A DNA stretch of 64,000 nt from Nissolia schottii (Eukaryota; Streptophyta; Magnoliopsida; Fabales; Fabaceae). Position 1 is the stretch's first letter; each line of letters starts with the position of its first letter. The notes beneath the pieces were generated by a model, which saw only the letters and a program-made list of their open reading frames with translations, did not search any database and was not told the origin of the DNA. The stretch spans positions 401,011 to 465,010 of the forward strand of contig QANU01062782.1 of assembly GCA_003254905.1 (NCBI GenBank). The letters are read 5' to 3'. Shown one piece after another: positions 1-13,300 of the stretch. The translations under genes were made by a program, and so were the position numbers.

Positions 1-639
1 AAAAAATTCAGGGTGCTGAAATCGCCATAAAAAGTGACGATTTCAGCACCAAGATCCATACGTTGTAAATTATTTTCCTCAAGCACCCTATAGACATTTG
101 TTTACACTGAAAACATATGTACGTAAAAAAATCCAGAGCTCTTCCACCAAGACTTGTAAGTTTCATAATGGGTCCAAAAACAAATTAAGGGGGCCTGAGA
201 CAAGAATCTCAGGAACTTCAAACTCAATCAGTAAGTCAAATCTCACACTAAGGATTGTTTTCTTCTAGACAACCGAGGCTACGTGCCAAACTTGACAAAA
301 TTATTGAAGCATGATCAATATTCACGACCATATATATGATTGGAGTGCTACCGTCATGATGTCTAGTGCCAATCCACTATTTTAAAGGGGGAATGCAGGT
401 ATTGTTCTTTAAAACGAAAATGGTTGTAAAGAATAACGGAAAATACTTTTTGGCTCGAAGAAACTTGGCACGAATTGCATTCGAAGAGGGTGTGGCACTT
501 TCTTAGCCATTCATCCCAGTCCGTTATTTTTATTCATGTAAAATTGAAAATTGAACAACCAATTGATCTTTCGACACGTTGGTTTCGTCTGTTGTCATGC
601 TTAACCATTCGAGCCAATTATAGCAGAGCTCTTAAGCGG

Positions 640-740
640 TAAAGATCTTCCTTAGAAGGATGTGCTAAAGAGAGGACTCGAATCCATACACTTAATGACT
701 AATCGGTGCACAATGACGAGTTAGACTATTAGAGTATGCT
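640..740 (-). mobile_element. possible tRNA-derived SINE remnant
   Basis: On the minus strand the stretch contains a box-B-like GGATTCGAGTCC about 45 bases after a box-A-like TAGTCTAACTCG. This is the order expected of a tRNA-derived Pol III promoter. No target duplication or clear tail was found, so this is a weak call based on motifs alone. Confidence 0.3.
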
Positions 741-889
741 ATATAATTTAGTTTGGGAATATTTAATATCAAATATATATATATATATATATTTATAATT
801 ATTATTGGTTAATAATATAAAATATTTTATATTAACAGTATCTTAAAACTAAGTGAATTATGCATATGCATAAAGAATAAAAAATAAAA

Positions 890-1010
890 ATAGAAGACTC
901 AATTAGTTCAAGTGATCCAACACTTATTTCTTTTAAGTAAGTTCTTAAGTTCAAATTTTTGTGGATAGAAAAAATTAAGAGTTATAAAAATTAAAAAAAA
1001 AACATTTTGA
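890..1010 (+). mobile_element. possible tRNA-derived SINE remnant with A-rich tail
   Basis: A box-A-like TTAGTTCAAGTGATCC is followed about 45 bases later by a box-B-like AAGTTCAAATTTT and then an A-rich run near 985-1003. The layout is SINE-like, but both boxes are degenerate and no target duplication is evident. Confidence 0.3.
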
Positions 1011-1873
1011 AAGCAAGATATTTCTTTTACTCGAGGTTTATTAATTGTGATCTTATTTTAATACCCCATCAAATTTAACAATATTGATACTCTATGGTTA
1101 TTTGTGGCGAAGAACTAGTTATGTATTCTATTAACTTTAATTATTTATTTTTTAAATTTAAAAATAAATCATAATTATTGAAATATAAAGATGTACTGAT
1201 ACCCTTATAAAAATTAGGAGTACTAAAGAAAGAACTTTATTAATATAATAAGTTTTAATTTATAAGTTGATATTTGTTTTCTTTAGTTTATTTATGATTT
1301 GTGCATTAACCTCTTTTAAATCTAAATTTTATTTTAAAAATAAATAAAATAACTATTTTATTTTTAATTACGAGGATGATAAGAAAGGTAGTAATTTTTT
1401 TTTTTGTCTTTAAGAGTAATTGTATAAAATTTTAAAAATCATCTAAAGAGAAATATATATATATATATATGATTTATCAGCTTATAAATCAAGGCGAGAC
1501 AAATGTATAAGTATATAAATCATATATCTAATTCATTGTATAAGGTGTAAACAATAAATAACTTAACAAAAATAAAATTTTATTCAAATAACAAATAGGA
1601 TAGACCTTGAAAGAAATTCTTATATACTCTTAAAACATATTTAAAAGTTATTTAAGAATATTATTAATTATTAATATCATTTTATATTAATTAAAAAAAT
1701 GTAATAAATATAAATCAATAATTGATAATAATAATTTAGAAGTACAAATTAAATATTAAATATGCTTTAAAAGATGCTAATTATTTCCCAAAATCATGCC
1801 ACATGTGACAAATAATAGGGAAGCACCTAAAAATAAAAATAACAGGGAAAAAGAAAGAAAAAAAGAGAGGAAA

Positions 1874-4800
1874 ATGGGGACAGCAACCCGTTGGTTGGGA
1901 GCAAGAGCAGTAGCGTTTGGAACTGATTGGAATTGGAAGTGGGGTTGGAGGAGCTGCCACTCCCAACCCAGTTTCACAAAACCCGGCATCGCCACCATCA
2001 CCCTCCCCGCAACTGCAAGAGGTCGTGGAAGGTCCTTGTCCTTGTTGCGTTCGTCTTCATCCTCACCAGTGCTAAACGTTTCTTCTTCTTCAACAACAAT
2101 GCCTTACGAGAAGGAGCTCGCTGCTGCCAAGAAAGCTGCCACTCTCGCTGCTCGTCTCTGCCAGGCACCCCTCATTTCCAATATCTATTCTAACTTTTCT
2201 CAATTATTATTATCATGATACATTTTCTTTTGTCGAAGAATACTCATTTTTATTTATTTAGATCTCGGATTAGTTTTGCGCAATTGCAATGCCTAATCTG
2301 CAGGGCGCCAGCTACTGCTCCGTGTTCCGTGTTTAATTGATTCATAAATTGTGTTTATCGAATTTTGTCGTTGGACCAGACATTACTGGTGTAATAATGC
2401 TTATGCATAATACTGATTCTTGCTTGTGTGGTTTGTGCAGAAAGTGCAAAAGGCTCTGTTGCAGTCCGATGTGCACTCGAAATCAGACCAAAGTCCTGTC
2501 ACCGTGGCTGATTATGGTTAGTTTTCTTGCCCCTCCTGGTGTGCCGCGCTTATTTTGAATCAGGATTGGTATTTTTTTTTTCCCTGCATTCACTCATGTT
2601 GATAACCTGTTGTTGCAAACTTCAGTTGTTATTTACTTGTTTATTAATTGATTAGAAATAGTGCTGACTAAGTACAATATTATCCTCTTGAGTAATTTTA
2701 TATCGATACTTGTAGTGGATAGATTAAATCTAGATAAATAGAAGCTGAGCAATGGGAAATGATTTGCACTTTTTAGTTATTTTCTTAAATAAGGGATTAG
2801 TAGTGGTCATGACACTTTCTGCATGTTGTATAATTTATTAGCTTCTATAAGTGAGATATTTCATATATTATAAAAAAGAACCACCCTTAGATAGTTTTGT
2901 TCTTCATTCTTGAGATTAAATTTCTTCTAGTAATAGGTTTCAGGTGAGCTTTGGTACTGACTCAATATTTTAGGGTTTATGTGTTATAGTGATTTTGGAG
3001 GTTCATTCCTCCATTGAGGCTCAGAGCGAAATGCAGATTCAGTTAGTATACTTATGAATTGTTTACAGGTTCACAAGCCTTGGTCAGCTTAGTACTTGAG
3101 AGAGAACTTCCTTCTGAACCATTTTCATTAGTAGCTGAGGAGGTGAAATTGTAAACTCTACAGATTTCTTGGACATGCAGAATCTACTTTATTTTCTATG
3201 CTTGAATGTAAATCCCAGTTTTAAAACTTTAGGATTCAGGGGATCTTCGTAAGGAAAGTGGCCAGGATACACTGAAGCGCATTACAGAACTTGTCAATGA
3301 TACGCTTGCTAGTGAAGGATCACATAGTTTTACTGCTTTAACAACAGAAGATGTTCTTAGGGCCATTGACAATGGTAAGTCTGAAGGTGGTTCTATTGGT
3401 CGGCACTGGGTTTTGGATCCAATAGATGGCACTAAAGGGTATGTATTTTTTTGTCCTTAAATTCAATATGGTGTGAATATTGTCTACTCACTTTACTGTC
3501 TCAGCATGTCTAAGTTTTATTTGTTCCTTTTCTTAAAAAATTGGACTGGTTAATGTAGCATGGAATTGTTTGTAAATTTCATCTTAAATATTTGAATTTT
3601 TTCTGGTGTTCATAATCTTGATTATGTATTGGTAATCTAAGATTGCTCTAATTCAAGTTCTTACTTTGATTTGAAATCAAGGACAAGATTGGAGGCTCAA
3701 ATTCATTTGTTATCACTTAAATACAAATATACAGTTCTTAAGAGGTTTTTTTTTCCTTTCCCTTTCTGGGTACATATAAAGATGGTTTTAGTTTTAAATT
3801 TTTGACAGAGACATTTTCTTGACTAGGCATATGGTAATGCAGTTTGCCTAGAAGACTACTAGTTGCTGAAATTTGGAATCACTGGTCACGTTAAATAAAT
3901 ATTTTCAATTTATGTTTATCAGCTTTTGGTGTGGTTACAATTTGATTAAACAAGATTCTACACAAAATAATCAGTTGGTTCAATAGTACCTTTTCGTCAT
4001 TAGTTTCATAATTTACGGTCAACATGTGTTTCACTTGCATGGTTGCTTTGCTATTGTTGTGCTAATGAGTCGTTGAGTTGCTTATGCTTGTGAGATGACA
4101 CCATAGGTTTGTAAGAGGAGATCAATATGCTGTAGCATTAGGTTTGCTACATGAAGGAAAAGTTGTATTGGGAGTCTTGGCTTGTCCAAACCTTCCATTG
4201 GCATCTATTGGCAGTAATCAGCAGCAGTCTTCTTCTAATGAAGTTGGCTGCCTTTTCTTTGCTAAAGTTGGTGAAGGAGCATATATGCAGGCATTGGATG
4301 GTTCTACACAAACTAGGGTTGGTGCTTATAGAATGTTGTCTTACTTGACACTTTTGCTGGTGACATTGACATGTGTACTATATGATCAGTTATCTTGTTA
4401 TCATCATCCAGGTGCATGTCAGTGCTACAGAGAATCCAGAAGAAGCATCATTTTTTGAATCTTTTGAAGCAGCACACTCATCACATGACTTGTCTAGCTC
4501 CATTGCTGAAGTAATGCTATTTCTATTGTCAACCATTTGTTCTTTTTATTGTTTTTAAAGTTTTAGTTTCTTCTTTTCGTTTGTCCTGTATTCCTGAAGA
4601 TTTAATCTGGAGGCATTCCTTTAATACTATGACTTCATGAACAGAAACTCGGTGTCAAAGCACCTCCAGTCAGAATTGACAGCCAAGCAAAATATGGAGC
4701 TCTGTCCAGAGGAGATGGGGCTATATACTTGCGTTTCCCTCACAAAGGATACCGTGAAAAAATATGGGATCATGCTGCTGGCAGCATCGTTGTGAGTGGT

Positions 4801-5485
4801 ACGTATTTTACTTTCTTTCTTCCTTTCTTTATCTTTTGAATTCTTTCCTTCCATCCCATCTTCCAGTTAGTGTGTGAAAGAAAGTGGCCAATCTTTCCTT
4901 GGTAACATGGTCTGCTTCAAATGAGGGATGGTAACTAACCTGACTTGGTCATGGATAATTGTGTTTAGGTTCATCAAGGCCTACCTCGTCTTTTTTAGTG
5001 TCAAGGTTTACTTATGTTGGGTTTAGCAAGAAGTTTAGATCCTCAATAGATGGTAGTGAACTGTTGATTGTTTGGGGTCCTTAATATAATAAGGTGCTAT
5101 GCTCTCACGAGTAATGGATGAGATATGTTTTGAGCTCATCATTTGAATAACACACACACACACACACACACACTCACAAGTGAGATTGAAACATGCTGAA
5201 GATTGTGACTTCCGTTCACATGTTATTTAGGTTCCTGTAGAGTTTAAAAAAGTTTAAAATTGAATATGTCTTCTACATCTAATCTTCTATGCATGATTGT
5301 TCAACAATTGAACTTCTGTAGAAGCGGGAGGTGTTGTCACGGATGCTGCAGGGAACCCTTTGGACTTCTCGAAAGGAAAGTTTCTTGATCTTGATACTGG
5401 TATTATTGTTACAAACCAGAAATTGATGCCATCGCTTGTGAGAGCGGTAAGAGAAGCACTCAATGAGAAAGCCTCATCCTTGTGA
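1874..5485 (+). CDS. SAL1: SAL1-type 3'(2'),5'-bisphosphate nucleotidase / PAP phosphatase
   Basis: Removes phosphate from 3'-phosphoadenosine 5'-phosphate (and inositol 1,4-bisphosphate in the family); in Arabidopsis it controls PAP, a stress signal from plastid to nucleus. Exons: 1874-2164, 2441-2516, 3069-3142, 3233-3438, 4107-4317, 4412-4510, 4645-4798, 5322-5485. The joined frame is open. The family core begins at the ATG at 2099 (MPYEKEL) and gives 349 aa, close to the family norm of about 350. An in-frame ATG at 1874 adds 75 residues rich in Ser, Arg and Thr that look like an organelle transit peptide, giving 424 aa. Metal-site motifs are intact: VAEED near residue 70, DPIDGT at about 134-139 of the short form, and WDHAAG later. 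Intron 1 has a GC donor (2165-2166); the other introns are GT-AG. Upstream out-of-frame ATGs exist. Identity is secure; the choice of start is inference. Confidence 0.95.
5151..5172. repeat. (CA)11 microsatellite in SAL1 intron 7
   Basis: Eleven uninterrupted CA units lie inside the last intron of the SAL1 gene, followed by a short imperfect extension. Likely length-polymorphic. Confidence 0.9.
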
Positions 5486-7390
5486 TTTTCGTTTAGTGTA
5501 TGATTCTATGAGCTAGCTGATTTTGTTGCGAGCCCCTGCTATATGGTACCTCCCTCAATTGTGCTATGTTTCAGACGTGATTTGATGAAATCATAAGCGA
5601 TTAGACCCCCTAAGGTATTTTTGCTGTAATAGACTTCTGTTCTGGTTTTTTCGCTTCTTCGCGTTTAAGCTTATTTTGGAGGACCCTTTTCTCCTCGATG
5701 ATCATTTTTACCCCGTACCTTTTCTATCCTACTGTTAATTAATAAATAGCTTCATTTAAAATTTTTAGTTTGGCAAATAACTCGTGTGTATTAACTTGCC
5801 AGAGATGTTGTCGTGATATGTATGATTTTAAAAATCTATATTTGATTCAAAACAATCCAAACTTTTGTGAATAACAAGGAAACAATGGTAGTGACCTCAT
5901 GTAGCCAAGTTGAGGTTGTCTTATACATTGACAGAAAATATGAACATTGAACCAATGCAATTATCAACTGTTAATACGAATTATTGTGCATACGAGATTA
6001 GAATGGGATATATCATACACCATTTGGACATTTCTTTTTAATATGCATTTTTGCTATGCTTATTTACGTAAGATTGCTTGGCATGCAATGATTTGGGTTA
6101 TTTTGCTTAAATTAAGCTTTTACTGTGTGAAGTGATGTATAGAATATGAAAAATGTGCAATGATAGATAGTGGTGGTGATTGGGAATTTTGGCGAGTGGG
6201 ACACGAGATGATACGATACGTTATAGTATTGATAAAATCAAGGGCATACCCGTATAATATATTTGACATATGCTTTCGCCTCGCTAGATGTCGTCGCTAT
6301 TCAATACCATAAGGTTGGGTGGGTTTGGCGTGTTGAGCGCAGAATTAAATTATTGTAATGTGCTTGCTTGAAAAATAAATTATCAACTTTAGGCACTTCC
6401 AAAACAATCTTTGTTTTTTTTTTTTTGACAAATAAAATGGGTCCTTGTGGTGGTAGGTACTTGAATTAAAGTCATTTTAAGTAGTGTTGGGTTTGGATGG
6501 CTACTCACTACTGACTATATGTGAGCTCAACCGGAGCCTATAGGGAGATAATTATTTGGTAGTTAAGGAATCTTTATGGGAGGAACTAGTAGTAGTCTTT
6601 TTTAAGTAAAGAACATGAAACAATAGTCAAAGTTAATATAAATATGTATATGAATAAAGCCAGCCAAAACCCACAATCGATGGTTTATTTATTAATAATA
6701 ATAGCAAATGGTTTGTAGTTTAATTGTACTAGCTTGCAAAAGATATTGGTGTGTTAGAATAAGAAGAATAAGATAATGATTTTTCACTATAGGATTCATA
6801 TAATTGTGACACATCTTGACTCGAGAGTTGAGACCATAATATTGTATCCATAACCATAGTGACGGTAAAATATATAATATTCAAGAAATAATTGTCTTAC
6901 TACTAATTTAGCAATCATATTTTAGGTACATATTTTAAAATCTCAAATCTAACGTTTGATCTAAGAAAGATTACGAGATTCAAGGCGAGACTTTTATTTA
7001 ATGTGATGTTGAAATTAAATGGTGGAAATTTCATAATCAAGCATAGTTTATTTTTACCCAAAAAGGAAACACAGAGTGGAAACTGGAAACAGTAGAGAGT
7101 GAAGTGGAAGGAGGGAGGGCACGGTAATATCCAGAAGGGCGAAAGGGGATGATAGGTGGCGGAGGGGCATAAGGGTAAATTGAGTAGAGGTGGTTACTGA
7201 TTTGATTCTTTCTTGTCTTCCTCTACTACTACTATAGCTAGAGAGAGTGTTGGTTGCTTGCTTAAGTTGTGCGTCTCCGTAACCAACCAAAAAACCATAT
7301 TACATTAACACACACACTATTCAATCCTCTCTTTCATTCATTACTACATATTGAGATCTGAAATCTCACAAAAAAAGAAAGGAAAAAAAA
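5486..7390. other. SAL1 3' region and upstream region of the UDP-GlcNAc diphosphorylase gene
   Basis: The SAL1 3' UTR probably ends near 5750, where AATAAAT occurs at about 5741. From there to about 7050 the sequence is AT-rich with only short chance reading frames. Bases 7050-7390 are G/A-rich then CT-rich and probably hold the core promoter and leader of the next gene. No mobile-element ends were recognised. Confidence 0.5.
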
Positions 7391-10300
7391 ATGAGGGAAC
7401 CGTCGTCGGTGGGATTCGAAGGCAACGGCATCGTTTCACCGCCCCCGCTGCCGCCACAGCCTCTTCTCGAGAGGTTCAAGGACTACGGTCAGGAAGACGC
7501 TTTTGCCCTCTGGGACGAGCTCTCCCCCGATGAGCGGGACTTTCTCGTCAAGGACATCGAGGTAAATTCATTTTGCGCTTCTTCTTCAGTTTTTATTTTA
7601 TAATAGCAATAATCTTCAGCTGAGACCGGTCGTTTTGCCTTCGATTCGATGCCGTTTCGATTCGAATTCACCGAATCTGAGCTTCCGATTCGCGGCTCTG
7701 CCTCTTACGGTTCTCGTTTTTCGGATCAATTGAATTTTTTAATTTATTTTCGTAATTGACGAATCTGTTTGCGTGTTGCAGAGTTTAGATCTTTCGAGAA
7801 TTGATCGGATTATACGGTGCTCACTCCGATCTCATGGTATGGTTTAACGGTTTTTTTAATTGATTGAATCGGTACTTGTAGTCGCGTGGTTCACGTGCAT
7901 GCATGTTGATGAGTGGTGATTGGTGGTTGTGTTCAGGGCTGCCGTCGGCTGCCATTGAACCTGTGCCAGAGAGTAGCGTGTCGACGGTGGACGATAGAAC
8001 TCATGAGGAAAGGGAGAGATGGTGGAAAATGGGATTGAAGGCCATTTCAGATGGCAAATTAGCTGTCTTGCTTTTATCCGGTGGTCAGGTATGTGTCTTT
8101 TGGAATTCGAATACTTTGATGCATTTTGTTTTCGAATGAATGATAAAAATAATTCAATAGAAAAAGGAAAAAAAAAACATAAGAAAAGTATATTTATTTC
8201 AGTTTTTAAATTAATACTATTAGTACCTTTGGAATTTCGTTGCGCAAGCAATTGGTAGCATTTTATAATTGGAGAATGGTAGAATCCTTTTTAAAGATAA
8301 TAATTAGCATCTGCTATATTTATCTGGATTATATTTCTACCGACAAACTGAAGCCTTTGGTTTAAATCTTTAAGATTTAATTTTGATGTATTGTTACTAT
8401 TAATAAATATATATATATATATATCATCATGAATTATCATATAATTAAATAATATTTGAGAAATCTAACTTATTAATTTGTTTATTAATTTAATAATAAA
8501 AATAAATATCAATGAGTAGGTCAACAAATAGATTAATGAGCTACACCTCTCCTTCATTTTTATAATTATGAGAAGAATGGTGATATGACGATGATGAAGA
8601 TAAGAAGCAATATGGTTTCTCAAGTTTTCTATTGGCACTATTATTTTGCCATAATGTCTACCCCTTTTTGGGATTATTATCCATTAGAGACAAGTTAAAC
8701 TTCGTCGGTCTTTCATATTGATTCTCCCTAAAAAGCAACATCATTGGCTGAAAAGATGTAACAATGTAAAAGCACGTGTTTCTCTTTCTTTAAAAATATT
8801 TTAATAATATGCTTTGATGTGTAATGGTATGCTGCTATGATGCGGCTCTTTTCTGTATTTCACTTATAATATAGGTAATTGATTTCTTATGAGGAAAGAG
8901 GGGTGGCTCTAACCTGGTAAATTGTAATTGTAATCATTAAGTACAATAAAGTTGCTTTATCGGGTCACCTTCGTCTCTCTCATCTCGTCGGATTCCGCCA
9001 AAAAGCAAAAGAATAGTATATATTAGTAGTATCAAAACTACTTAAATAATTAAATTTTATTCCGCGCTTATTTAAATTCTATAGAGTCTCTCTTTTTTTT
9101 TTCTTTGATCAGGTAATTTTTTTCTTTTTCTTTTTGTCGATATAACATCTGAATTCTTCAGTAGTATTTTATTAATAGGAGCATTTAAAAATTTTATTTG
9201 TAGCTTCAATTACGAAATGCAATTACCCACGGTGAATCTTGAGAAACAATTTATTAAACATCACTTGTATGATGTATCATGCCATGATGCATTTCGTCTA
9301 AAAGCAGCTATACCTTGGACCTTTCTGTATTCCTTATTTATTTTGATGCTCACCGTCTTGAGCTTTTGAATGTTAGCTATGTAGCACTGGCACATTCTCA
9401 GTGCCAATGCCATAATGCACAAGGACGTTTTTTCTGTAGCCTTCAGTCCCGTTCTTAACTGTTAAATTTCCTATGGTGTGTCTGTTTGGCTGACTTAAAA
9501 TGTCTCAAAACTATAAATGCAGGGGACTCGTCTTGGAAGTTCAGATCCTAAAGGATGTTTCAGTGAGTATTTCTTACTTGATATTGAAATCAAACTATTG
9601 AAGCTCAATTTTCTTCAGCTGGCACATGCTACTGTTATATATATAATATAACAATATTGTTGGACTATGGAATATATAAAATTCTATAAGTTTGAATAAT
9701 TTATTCAGTCTGTTTGAACCTTTTTTTGAAGTATGATAAAATTATCCCTGCCCATTATATTCATCAATTTATCGAGTTCTGATGTGTGATTCTGGGCTAC
9801 AAATGAATTTGTTCTCTCCTTTTCAAAAAAGAATGAAGTTGCATGAGTTTTCTTTCTGTCAATTTTTTGTTTTTTTTTTTAATTCGTCGGTTATCATTAT
9901 GCTTATAACTTGCACATTATTTATTGTGTCCTCATCCCTACTATTTCATGAAAAAATCATTCTAGTTAGAGCCTATGGAAGATGCTTCTACCAGACAAAA
10001 AATTTTTTGGGAAGACACCAAATTACTTTACTAGAAACGAAAACAAGGAAACTTCTGTAGATTCTTTCTTTCAAACTCTTCTTGTTATAAATTAAGCAGG
10101 ATATAATCATCTTGGAAAGCAGAAAAGCAGTGGTCGAATCATGAATGTTGTGCACGAATTGGTTACAAACAAGTTAATATTTGCATGTTGAAGTAGAAGG
10201 CAGCTGAATATTTATGATTCCAGGACCAATAATATTTTTATTTAGTATAAATGTGAATACTAACAGCATTTCCTCTAATCTGGTCGAATTTTGTTACTCT

Positions 10301-13300
10301 TTTGGCTTGCTAAGGTTTCTGCCAAGTAGGGCTCTTTAAGTTATGAGTAGGATAAGCTACATTCCTGTGACAGTTTTAGAAGGCTTCGTTTATTTATCAT
10401 TTACTAATTTATTTATATTTAAGTCTCGGTATCTTTGTGCGAGGATGTGCTTGGAGAGTAAATCATGAAATATATTTGTTCTTTATCAATTATTTATTAT
10501 TATATTTCATTTCAGATATTGGACTTCCATCTGGAAAATCACTTTTTCAACTTCAAGCGGAGAGGATTTTGTGTGTACAGAGACTAGCTGCACATGCCAC
10601 AAACGAGAGTAAGTCTCATCTATCTTAGTTCAGTTTATATGCATTGTTCTATGTGGTATCCTCATCAATTTATGTATTGCAGGTTCTGCTTCTTCAGTAC
10701 AAATACATTGGTACATAATGACCAGTCCATTTACTGATGAGGCAACACGCAAATTCTTTGAAAGTCATAAATTTTTTGGTCTTGAAGCAGAGCAGGTAAG
10801 ATGTCTCTTTAAAGATTTGCCTTGTACTATAAGCACTTGCTTGTTTTACTGTGGTTTGCTTACTTGGACTCACCTCTTTCATATAGGTTACCTTTTTCCA
10901 GCAAGGGACTATCCCTTGTGTTTCCAAGGATGGTAGATTTATTATGGAGACTCCATACAAGGTATGGTCTCATTCTTTTACTGAGACTTATGCCAAATGT
11001 CTTTTTTATCCCTCTTATTGTTTGTTTCCACAAATTGATGTCAAGAAAAGTTAGGCAGCCAAGAGCTTATCTTTCAACCTATGATTGCTGATGTATGATT
11101 TGATCATGTCATAATTGTAAAGCTGCCAAAAGTTTTAATTAATAGTGGAGATAGATATATTGATTCCCTCTAAGGAACAAAATTCACCATTCTAAAACAC
11201 TGAACCATAATCACCTAGTACTGACTTTAAATCAAATGGGGATTTACTTGAGCATTTAGTAATGCTGGTTCAACTAAACTCACGCCATGCAAACAACTGG
11301 GCAGGGAGTTTAGTTGTTTCAGTTTTTAATTTATGAAAGAATGAAGGATTGCCAAGTATTATGAGGAGTAAGTTTTGATTATGTCTCCTGTGCCCTGATT
11401 TAGGAATTCCAAATCTTCTACTGGGCTGGCAGAGAGAGTAGAAAGCTCATTTGAGTCAATGGATTTTCTGTTTATTTTCCTATTATTTCATATGTTTTAA
11501 CTGTTTCTTGGTTTATCCTTCTTATCTTATTCTTTCTTTACAATAAATCCGTCCTTTTATCATTACAAATTCATTGGTCTCAACAAGATTTTCACTTTCT
11601 ATGACAGTAACTATCTATTATTGAGGATAGCTAGTTGGGAAGACATTTTTATTCACCGATACCTTGAATGATTTTTTAAAATTATTTTCTTGCATATACT
11701 TCTAATTGAGACATTTAAATAATAATAACACAACAATACAAAAACAACCTAGCTTTTATTTCTACTAGGTGAGGTTGGCAATAATAATAATAGAAGATTA
11801 AATTATTCAAAAAGATTTCCTTTATTCTCTCTTTCTCTCATTTTCAATTATTTTAAGGACTGCAAATGTGTCTGATTAGGGAACGAGCAGTCGATGAGAT
11901 CATTCTTTATTCACAACATATGGTTTTGTCTCTCTAATTTTATTTCTATCGTGCTGCATTTTAATCCTATAGTTCCTTTGTTCGTATGACCTTATTGTGA
12001 ATTCTGGCTGGTGGTCTAATATTTTAAACTTTTAAAGCCAGGTAGCAAAGGCTCCTGATGGGAATGGTGGGGTGTATTCAGGTACATTATGTGCTCTTTT
12101 TATATATTAGTTGAATCTGTAATGCTGACAGAGAATGTATTGTTTTTCCTTCAAATTAAGTTTTACATAGTTGAACAAAATTGAGTATTGTTATTTTTGG
12201 GTTCAGCTCTGAAATACTCCAAGTTATTGGAGGATATGGCCTCAAGAGGAATTAAGTACATTGATTGCTATGGAGTTGACAATGCACTGGTAAATTTTCT
12301 TTGCTTCCTATTTTGTTTCTTGAACTAGTCGGTATTTCAGGTCACTGCTCGGTTTTTGTTTAAAGGATGTATTGATTGGGACTTGTGAAACAGGTTCGAG
12401 TTGCTGATCCAACGTTTTTGGGTTACTTCATTGATAAAGGTGTAGCTGCTGCTGCAAAAGTTGTCCGCAAGGTAACAGGCTGATTAGTCTTTCTTCACTA
12501 GCCACTTGATCATACCTTAAAAATAATCTTTGAATTTTTGAAAACCTTCTCGTTCTTTTAGTGGATTTTCCTTTCTATGTAATGAATTTTGTATTTGAGG
12601 AGTTTATTCTTCAATAAATGGGAAAAATCTAACCTGTTACTCTGGTTGTAGTTATGACTGTATATTTAGATGGATGCTTTGATAAACTAGTAGATTGATA
12701 ATCACTCTAAATGAATTGTTTTTTTCAAGGATCTTCTCTTGTTTAGTTCCTTTCTTTAAAGCTGTTGCTATTGCTACTTTCACCGTTGCCTTTTCCTACA
12801 TCTCATTTAGTTGATAATTGATATTGCTTGTGATAACTGAATAAAATTCGGTGGTTCATGTCCTTCAGTTGATTTTCAGAAAGACGATTGGACAGTAATA
12901 CCTTGAGCATTCTTGCTATTCCCTTCTTCCAAATGAACTAATGTGTTTTAAGATATTTTCATGGATGCCAATTTGGACCTGCCCAACATTGTAACAACTT
13001 CTCTAATGAAAGCATAACTTACAAAATAAAATTGAACTCAGATACCCAGTTATTTAGGCAGGTGGACAATGAATTCCATATTATTTATAACATCAATTAT
13101 ATTTTCATTTGAACCATAACACAAGGTAAGCATCTATTAATTTATTCTGGACTAATGCAATTTGACCATTAAAACTTTGACTTGCCAAAACCTGTTCTGG
13201 TTTATTGCCCATACTGCATGGCCCTTTAGAAACATAAGATATCTGTTGAAGGCATGATAACATCGGAAAACAGTGGAGGCATGTACAAAATATAAACCAA

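Larger units (their letters stand above)
1..1873. other. AT-rich intergenic region upstream of SAL1
   Basis: No credible coding region. The first ~170 bases resemble the dispersed repeat near 56.2 kb (see that entry). Two stretches look like old tRNA-derived SINEs (about 640-740 and 890-1010). The rest is A/T-rich, with a TA microsatellite at about 774-792 and another near 1452-1470. The SAL1 promoter should lie in the last few hundred bases, but I could not place a convincing TATA box. Confidence 0.6.

Noticed and set aside
7856..8251. 131-codon minus-strand frame
   Set aside because: Overlaps exon 3 and introns of the diphosphorylase gene in antisense and has no domain.
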